From the NCBI GenBank assembly GCA_017643025.1, contig JAEPOG010000004.1:62001-126000 (forward strand): a DNA stretch of 64,000 nucleotides, given 5' to 3'. The notes beneath the pieces were generated by a model. The model saw nothing but the letters and a program-made list of their open reading frames with translations. It did no database searches and was not told where the DNA came from. Positions 57,152 to 64,000 of the stretch are shown here, one piece after another. Source of the DNA: Rhizobiaceae bacterium (GTDB taxonomy: Bacteria; Pseudomonadota; Alphaproteobacteria; Rhizobiales; Rhizobiaceae). Numbering within the stretch: position 1 is the first letter of the stretch; the number at the start of each line of letters is the position of its first letter. A program made the translations under genes and the position numbers.

Positions 57152-57772
57152 ATGTTAGATTCGACACCGATCATGTCCGACCAGATCACTTCCTTCCCGC
57201 CCGGCACACAACCCGGCGCCTTCATCTTCGAGACGGCCCTGGGTTTCTTCTCCATCGCGTGGAGTTCAGCCGGCATCACACGCTGCGTGCTGCCCGAGCC
57301 GTCGCGCGAGGTAGCGAAACGTCGCTTGTCGGAGCGTGGTGGCATGGCAGGCCCGTTGCTTGAGAGCGAGGCCGCTCTTCCCGCGCCAGCGCGCGCCGTC
57401 GTCGAGGCGGTCCGCGCCTATACCGAAGGCGACACCACCGGCTTCGACGACATCACGCTCGACCTGACTGGGATCGATGAATTCCGTCTGGCAATCTACG
57501 CAGCGGCGCGCGCCCTCGGCCACGGAGAGGTCGTCACCTATGGCGAACTTGCCGAGCGCGCCGGCTATCCCGGCATGGCGCGCGAAACCGGCACCGCGCT
57601 GGGACGCAACCCTATCCCGCTGATTGTTCCCTGCCACCGCATCATCGCCGCCGGCGGCAAGCTGGGCGGCTTTTCGGCCCGTGGCGGAACGGACACCAAG
57701 AAGCGGCTGCTGGCCCATGAACACGCCGCGCCGCCCGCCGCCAATCCCGACCAGGGCGACTTCGCCTTCTGA
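57152..57772 (+). CDS. Methylated-DNA-[protein]-cysteine S-methyltransferase (Ogt/Ada type)
   Basis: A 206-aa DNA repair protein that takes methyl groups from O6-methylguanine. The C-terminal domain has the HTH-like YGELAERAGYPGMARETGTALGRNPIP and the active site VPCHRIIAAGGKLGGF, with the alkyl-acceptor Cys in PCHR. The N-terminal domain is reduced, and an insert of about 70 residues is between it and the core. ATG 57152 with AGGA upstream is preferred; ATG 57173 is also possible. Confidence 0.9.
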   Translation: MLDSTPIMSDQITSFPPGTQPGAFIFETALGFFSIAWSSAGITRCVLPEPSREVAKRRLSERGGMAGPLLESEAALPAPARAVVEAVRAYTEGDTTGFDDITLDLTGIDEFRLAIYAAARALGHGEVVTYGELAERAGYPGMARETGTALGRNPIPLIVPCHRIIAAGGKLGGFSARGGTDTKKRLLAHEHAAPPAANPDQGDFAF

Positions 57773-57991
57773 CATTCTGCACCGGAATTGCAAAGCTTGC
57801 GCCGGGCTTACGCCGGCAACGGGCCGACTCTTGCGCGCTGATTCAGGCAGGGGCATACTCGAAGTCAAGGTGATTCGGGGCGTGCCCGCTGTAGCCGGGC
57901 AGTATTTCCAATCAGATCTGGAGTATAGGCGCACGGTGGCACGTGCGTTGTTGCAGTGTTCTGCGTGTCGAACGGGGCGACAGGGGACAAC

Positions 57992-58222
57992 ATGCAAGGC
58001 ACACCAGACGACAATTCCAAGCGTCGGCTTACCGAGCCGGAGCAATTGTCGGCAGTCGCTGATTTGATGCTGTCGCGCGGCTACGCGCTCGACGACATCC
58101 CTGTCCACCTGACTCGCTTCTATTATGTCGACCTCGACCTGCTGAACGAGATTCTCTACCGCGGCGCCATTCCCGCGGCGCCGGTCCAGCCTGCCGCCGA
58201 AGCCTGGCGCGAGGTGGCCTGA
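57992..58222 (+). CDS. Small conserved hypothetical protein
   Basis: A 76-aa protein: KRRLTEPEQLSAVADLMLSRGYALDDIPVHL then TRFYYVDLDLLNEILY, a helical pattern recurring as a small rhizobial hypothetical. No function known. ATG 57992 has GGGGAC upstream, and a terminator follows, which supports the call. Confidence 0.75.
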   Translation: MQGTPDDNSKRRLTEPEQLSAVADLMLSRGYALDDIPVHLTRFYYVDLDLLNEILYRGAIPAAPVQPAAEAWREVA

Positions 58223-58267
58223 CCGCACGACACAGTTGCCTCCCGAACGGGTAATCTCCCGCAACTC

Positions 58268-58294
58268 GGCCCGGTGGAAGCCGGGCCTCTTTTT
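58268..58294 (+). terminator. Terminator after the 76-aa hypothetical gene
   Basis: GGCCCGG-tggaag-CCGGGCC is followed by TCTTTTTG. It also separates this gene from the convergent EAL-like gene. Confidence 0.8.
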
Positions 58295-58368
58295 GGGCTG
58301 AGGTCAGACGGCTTCCCGAGCGGGCGCACGGCGCGCCTTGGTCGAAGGCGCAGCCATCGCCAGCATAC

Positions 58369-59208
58369 TCACGCGAAAAGCGGAACGACCTTCGCGGATG
58401 ATGTCGCTCGCTCCAGCCTGATCGCTTCCGGTTCGATCATGGAGCCTGAAAGCTGCGGCACTGCAAGACTGGTCCCGCTGAGAAGGTCTGCTCCCGCAGC
58501 GATGGCTGCCGCCTTCAGCGCCGGGTTGTCGATACCGCCGACATGCACTTCGGCGCCCGCCGCGCGCATGCTGGTGAAGAGACCCGGCAGCAGCCGCGCC
58601 GCCTGCGCCATTCCCGCCACATGGCGGAACCATCGCGGATCGATGGCAACGATTTCGGGACGGATCGCGCGCACCGCCTCGATCGATGCCTGCGAACCCG
58701 CAAAGCCACGCAAGGCGACGCCGATATCCCGGCGCCGGCACTCGGCCGCGGATCGAGCAAGCCGTTCCAGACCGACCTGATCGGCGGTAGGGAGCTCGCA
58801 GATCAGGCGGGCCGGCTCGAAGGGTGACCCGGCCAGCTGTTCGGCATTCGCGTCGAGAATGGCATCCAACGCATCAGCTACCGTTTCGCCGCTCTCACCG
58901 GCCGGCATTATGACGGGCACATCGTCGAAACCCGTGTTGCCGCGGTTAAGCGCGACGAGGACGCGCCCGAGTTCGAGGGCCTGCCGCCGGTGTTCGGGCG
59001 GAACCTGCTCCATCGCCGACGGCCCCACGGCTTCGCCCCCGAGCAAAAAGCGCGCTCCGCCGAGCAATGCTGATATGCGCAACTGCCCGCCGCCAGCGCG
59101 GTAGACGGGCAGGAAGGTCGTCTTCAGCACGAACGGCCCGATCCGGGCGGTGTGGATGCCGACCTCGTCAACATTCACCAGCGAGATGATGTCGCGCGCC
59201 GCGATCAT
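58369..59208 (-). CDS. Degenerate EAL-like protein, probably non-catalytic
   Basis: A 279-aa protein paralogous in layout to its upstream neighbour. It keeps the fold pattern (FVLKTTFLPVYRAGGGQLRISALLGG at the start, PARLICELP in the middle, ALRGFAGSQASIEAVRAIRPEIVAIDPRWF) but the EAL motif is replaced by SALLGG, the second metal-binding DD by RG, and the catalytic Lys in VKFD by VAID. It should therefore not hydrolyse cyclic di-GMP but might still bind it or a partner. Its ATG overlaps the stop of the EAL gene (ATGA), so both are translated together. Confidence 0.8.
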   Translation of the reverse strand: MIAARDIISLVNVDEVGIHTARIGPFVLKTTFLPVYRAGGGQLRISALLGGARFLLGGEAVGPSAMEQVPPEHRRQALELGRVLVALNRGNTGFDDVPVIMPAGESGETVADALDAILDANAEQLAGSPFEPARLICELPTADQVGLERLARSAAECRRRDIGVALRGFAGSQASIEAVRAIRPEIVAIDPRWFRHVAGMAQAARLLPGLFTSMRAAGAEVHVGGIDNPALKAAAIAAGADLLSGTSLAVPQLSGSMIEPEAIRLERATSSAKVVPLFA

Positions 59209-60152
59209 GTCTGCCGGTTCACGCGCTGACCGAACACGCGCCGTTGCGGCGCATGCCTGGGAGTTTCAGACACGGCGTTCTCCGGCTCCATAGGAGCTGG
59301 CGTAGGAGCAACTTTGCGCGGTTGCAGGTAAGCGGCATCGCCGTCGTCGTGGACGGGGTTCTCAGGACTGAATTCGCCGAATGTCGTCGGCGCCAGCTGC
59401 GGCCGCGCCAGCACGAAACCCTGCACCATCGACGTGCCGCACTTTTCCGCCAGTTCGAGCTGCCAAGGTTCTTCGATGCCTTCGAAGAGCGTGGTAATGC
59501 CCCGCCCCTCGAACTGGGCGACCATCGTTTCCAGCAATGCAAATCCGGGGCCGGACCGCATCAGATGCGTGATGAAATGCGCGTCGAACTTGACGATGTC
59601 CGGATTGAGCGCGTTGATGCGGTCGATGCCGGATTCCTCGGCCCCGTAATCATCGACAGCGATGGCGAAACCCTGCTCGCGGAGCGCATGCACGAACATA
59701 TGCAGGCCCGACTGCGATGAGGTCTTCTGCTCGGTGATCTCGCAGACGATGCGGCCATGGTCGATACCGGCCTCGTGAAGGACGAGCCGCATCTCCCGCA
59801 GCGCGTTGTCGGCAATCGTCTTTTCGACAAACACCGAGGGGTCGAAGTTCACGAAAATGCGCGCCCGCTTGTCCAGGCACGCGCCGGCATTTAGCAGATG
59901 CAATGTGCGCGACAGCGTTTCGACATGCAGCCGGTCTTGCGCGGGAACGAGATTGAAGAATACGCCCGGCGACATTCCCGCGCCGTCGCGAAATGGTCGG
60001 ATCAGGCCTTCGAACGCGGTGATCTCGAGCTTGCCGTCGCGAAATGCAAAAATTGGCTGGAAAGCGGATTTGAGCGTGAAGACGCCCCACACGCCGTTCG
60101 ACGTGCCGTCGCTTTGCCGCACGATATGTGCAAGGCCGATGCTGCGCGACAC
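59205..60152 (-). CDS. EAL-domain cyclic di-GMP phosphodiesterase
   Basis: A protein of about 315 aa. The catalytic residues are visible: FEGLIRP (EAL position), FVNFDPS (Asn), VCEITEQ (Glu), VDDYGAE (two metal-binding Asp), VKFDAHF (Lys), EGIEEPWQ (Glu) and VQGFVLARP. The Pro-rich C-terminus is non-conserved. No sensory domain or membrane segment is seen. It should open cyclic di-GMP to pGpG. I favour the GTG at 60152 (GGAG nine bases upstream); a TTG at 60167 gives a 320-aa version. Confidence 0.87.
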   Translation of the reverse strand: MSRSIGLAHIVRQSDGTSNGVWGVFTLKSAFQPIFAFRDGKLEITAFEGLIRPFRDGAGMSPGVFFNLVPAQDRLHVETLSRTLHLLNAGACLDKRARIFVNFDPSVFVEKTIADNALREMRLVLHEAGIDHGRIVCEITEQKTSSQSGLHMFVHALREQGFAIAVDDYGAEESGIDRINALNPDIVKFDAHFITHLMRSGPGFALLETMVAQFEGRGITTLFEGIEEPWQLELAEKCGTSMVQGFVLARPQLAPTTFGEFSPENPVHDDGDAAYLQPRKVAPTPAPMEPENAVSETPRHAPQRRVFGQRVNRQT

Positions 60153-60274
60153 CTCTGGCTTCTCCAATCAGGAATCGATTTTCCGGCGCAACGATTCTCC
60201 CCCACCAACGATTGACCTCCCGTTAACAATTGCGCGCCCTCGGCATCCGTCCGCGACTTCCGCAACGTTTCTTT

Positions 60275-60301
60275 TTGGCACTCGGCGCTGCCGAGTGCTA
60301 A
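60275..60301. promoter_or_regulatory. CIRCE element with embedded promoter of groESL
   Basis: TTGGCACTC-N9-GAGTGCTAA differs at one position from the CIRCE consensus (TTAGCACTC-N9-GAGTGCTAA), the HrcA binding site. The left arm contains TTGGCA, and TAAAAT follows at 60299-60304 after 18 bp, so the repressor site covers the promoter. Transcription should start near 60311, about 140 nt before groES. Confidence 0.92.
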
Positions 60302-60448
60302 AATTTTTGAAGTGACCTCTTGAACAGCGAAAAGTGAGCACCTAGCTCATCGCCGCGCAGCGCCGGATCCGGGCTGCGCGCCCCGTTCCGGTTCGCTCGG
60401 ACCGGCGCGGAGGAACCTCTCAACTGTTTGTCCTTGAAGGAGAACGAC

Positions 60449-60763
60449 ATGACGTTCCGTCCACTGCACGACCGCATCCTCGTTCGCAGGGTGGAAGCCG
60501 AGGAAAAGACGGCCGGCGGCATCATCATCCCCGACAACGCGAAGGAAAAACCGATGGAGGGCGAGGTCATCGCCGTCGGCCCCGGCGCGCGGGATGAAGC
60601 AGGCCAGTTGCATCCGCTCGACGTATCGGTCGGCGACCGCATCCTGTTCGGGAAGTGGTCCGGCACCGAAATACGCCTGAACGGCGAAGACTTGCTGATC
60701 ATGAAGGAAAGCGACGTGCTCGGCATCGTCGAGGTCACTGCCTCGATGAAGAAGGCCGCCTGA
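60449..60763 (+). CDS. groES: GroES co-chaperonin
   Basis: A 104-aa co-chaperonin. It matches family sequence along its length: [23 protein letters not shown] with the mobile loop ([15 protein letters not shown]), [17 protein letters not shown] and [20 protein letters not shown]. It caps the GroEL cage. ATG 60449 has AAGGAGAA upstream. First gene of the CIRCE-controlled groESL operon, with 48 bp before groEL. Confidence 0.97.
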   Translation: MTFRPLHDRILVRRVEAEEKTAGGIIIPDNAKEKPMEGEVIAVGPGARDEAGQLHPLDVSVGDRILFGKWSGTEIRLNGEDLLIMKESDVLGIVEVTASMKKAA

Positions 60764-62440
<1,677 letters not shown>

Positions 62441-62485
62441 GCATATCGGGTGCGCCGCAAGCCCCGCGGCGCAACTCGAAGCGGG

Positions 62486-62512
62486 AGGCCCGGCTTCGGC
62501 CGGGCCTTTTTT
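62486..62512 (+). terminator. Terminator of groESL
   Basis: GGCCCGGC-TTCG-GCCGGGCC with a UUCG tetraloop and a TTTTTT tail. Confidence 0.9.
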
Positions 62513-62654
62513 GCGCAGGCCTTATCTCTCTTGCCCAAATCCGAAACCCGTGGGACGATGCTTTCAGGGCCAAGGCGCGCCCAGACGTGCGGCCCGCGCG
62601 ACGGCCGCATGGCCGGCCGCCGCTCATTGCGAACGCATGAGGGAGAGGCCAGTC

Positions 62655-64000
62655 ATGGGAAAACGCGCAGGAGAAAGGCGTACGGGACCGAAATGCATTG
62701 CCATTGTCGGTCCCTTCGCGAGCGGCAAGACCACCCTACTTGAAGCAGTTCTGGCGCGAACGGGCGCCATCCCCAAACAAAACACGGTAGCCTCGGGCCA
62801 GACGGTCGGCGATCATTCCGCCGAGGCGCGCGCCCATGCCATGAGCATCGACGCCACCGTCGCGACAACCGAGTTCATGGGCGAAACGATGACTTTCATC
62901 GACTGCCCGGGCTCAGTGGAATTCGCCTTCGAGGCCGAGCCGGTGCTGGCGGCCGCCGACGTGGCGGTCGTGGTGGCCGAGGCGGACGAGAAAAAGATAC
63001 CCGCCCTCCAGCTGGTGCTGCGGCAGCTCGACGCCATGGGCGTCCCCACCATGCTGTTCCTCAACAAGATCGAAAAGAGCGAGGCCGGCATCCGCGACAC
63101 GCTGAAGCTGCTCCAGCCGGCGAGCCCGCGCCCCCTGCTGCTGCGCCAGATCGCACTCCGCAAGGACGGCATCGTCATCGGCTCGATCGACCTCGCGCTC
63201 GAGCGCGCCTATGTCTATCGCGAGCATGCCGAAAGCGAGATCCAGCCGATCCCGGACGACGACAAGGCGCGCGAGATCGAAGCGCGGTTTTCGATGCTGG
63301 AGAAGCTCGCCGATCACGACGACGAACTGATGGAGCAACTGCTCGAGGATATCGAGCCGCCGCGTGACGCCGTTTTCGACGACCTCGCCGCGGACCTGCG
63401 CGATGGAACCGTCGTGCCGGTGCTGATCGGATCAGCCGAGAAGGGCAATGGCATATTGCGGCTGCTGAAGGCGATCCGCCACGACGCGCCCGACATCGCC
63501 GCCACCCGCGAGCGTCTGGGCGCCGACGGGTCGGGAACGGCCGCCCAGATCATGAAGTCGGTTCACACCTCGCATGGCGGCAAGCTGTCGATCGCGCGCG
63601 TGCTGTCGGGCACGATCAGCGACGGCACGGAACTCACCACCTCATCGGGCAAGTCGGTAAAGGTCTCTGGCATCTACCGGATGCTGGGTAAGGACCAGAA
63701 CAAGGTACCCTCGGCTGGCGAAGGCGACACCGTCGCGCTCGGCAAGCTCGACGACGCCAACACCGGCGAAGCGCTTGTCGGCGAGAAGGCGAAGCCTGTG
63801 CGGCTTGCTGAGCTGGAACCTCCGCAGCCCGTCTTCGCCATTGCGCTGCGACCGAAGGAGCGCAAGGACGAGGTCAAGCTGTCCGCCGCCCTGCACAAGC
63901 TCGCGCAGGAAGACCCCTCGCTTTCCGTCGAGCACAGCCAGGAAAGCGGCGAGACGATCTTGTCAGGCCATGGGGAAATGCATCTGCGGGTCGCGATCGA
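62655..64000 (+). CDS. EF-G-like translational GTPase, 3' end cut by window edge
   Basis: The first 448 codons of an elongation factor G-type protein; the frame runs open to the window end. Residues 1-26 carry the P-loop GPFASGKT (19-26); the G3 motif is DCPG; the G4 position reads LNKIEK rather than the usual NKxD; domain II begins near residue 300 (VHTSHGGKLSIARVLSGTIS), followed by domain III (RPKERKDEVKLSAALHKLAQ). This low-identity form is the EF-G-like FusA2 or related type, not the main FusA. It may act in a stress or recycling step. ATG 62655 has GGGAGAGG upstream. Confidence 0.85.
   Translation, partial: MGKRAGERRTGPKCIAIVGPFASGKTTLLEAVLARTGAIPKQNTVASGQTVGDHSAEARAHAMSIDATVATTEFMGETMTFIDCPGSVEFAFEAEPVLAAADVAVVVAEADEKKIPALQLVLRQLDAMGVPTMLFLNKIEKSEAGIRDTLKLLQPASPRPLLLRQIALRKDGIVIGSIDLALERAYVYREHAESEIQPIPDDDKAREIEARFSMLEKLADHDDELMEQLLEDIEPPRDAVFDDLAADLRDGTVVPVLIGSAEKGNGILRLLKAIRHDAPDIAATRERLGADGSGTAAQIMKSVHTSHGGKLSIARVLSGTISDGTELTTSSGKSVKVSGIYRMLGKDQNKVPSAGEGDTVALGKLDDANTGEALVGEKAKPVRLAELEPPQPVFAIALRPKERKDEVKLSAALHKLAQEDPSLSVEHSQESGETILSGHGEMHLRVAI

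Overview
The window looks like chromosome of a high-G+C alphaproteobacterium, most likely a Hyphomicrobiales (Rhizobiales) member close to Phyllobacteriaceae (Mesorhizobium/Aquamicrobium-like). Reasons: dnaG followed by rpoD on one strand, HlyU-family and YcgN-family small proteins, a CIRCE-controlled groESL, a CAT-anticodon tRNA of the lysidine Ile2 type, FcbT-type TRAP transporter genes, and several small conserved proteins I associate with rhizobia. No phage, IS element or CRISPR array is visible. One stretch (about 51.29-53.45 kb) is strikingly AT-rich and is probably acquired DNA.

Layout. 0-6.3 kb: acyl-CoA ligase (cut by the window edge) and type-B carboxylesterase in one operon, tRNA, a SIMPL protein, and a small operon (YcgN, SnoaL-like, GNAT). 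6.4-10.7 kb: an OmpA-family protein with a long acidic repeat and an exonuclease-CBS-nucleotidyltransferase fusion. 10.7-11.7 kb: a compact mercury-type cassette (MerR, a divergent MerT/MerF-like transporter, a GDCCVxC protein). 11.7-18.4 kb: SDR, SlyD-like isomerase, LuxR-type regulator, HlyU, panE-like reductase, GST, YjbQ, an ArsR-permease pair and a DksA-like protein. 18.4-27 kb: GyrI-like protein, rpoD, dnaG, MFS exporter, PRC-barrel protein, a second DksA-like protein, YqeY. 27-32 kb: carA and two tandem paralogous TadG-like vWA proteins.

32-47.4 kb: a surface/periplasm-oriented region with a zinc metallopeptidase, two secreted caspase-like TPR proteins (976 and 1479 aa), a diguanylate cyclase and a TRAP transporter (dctPQM) whose small permease carries an extra TM2-like and coiled-coil N-terminus. 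47.7-51.2 kb: carB, about 19 kb away from carA. 51.2-53.7 kb: the AT-rich island with one large GHKL-ATPase gene, bordered on one side by two palindromic repeats and on the other by a C-rich tract. 53.7-64 kb: small conserved hypothetical and envelope genes, one apparently frameshifted membrane gene, a lytic transglycosylase, an Ogt-like methyltransferase, an EAL pair (one intact, one degenerate), groES-groEL under CIRCE, and an EF-G-like GTPase cut by the window end.

The best candidates for undescribed biology are the GHKL-ATPase island, the two caspase-TPR proteins, the tandem vWA/TadG pair, and the TM2-coiled-coil-DctQ fusion. All functional statements rest on motif recognition by eye; no search was run.
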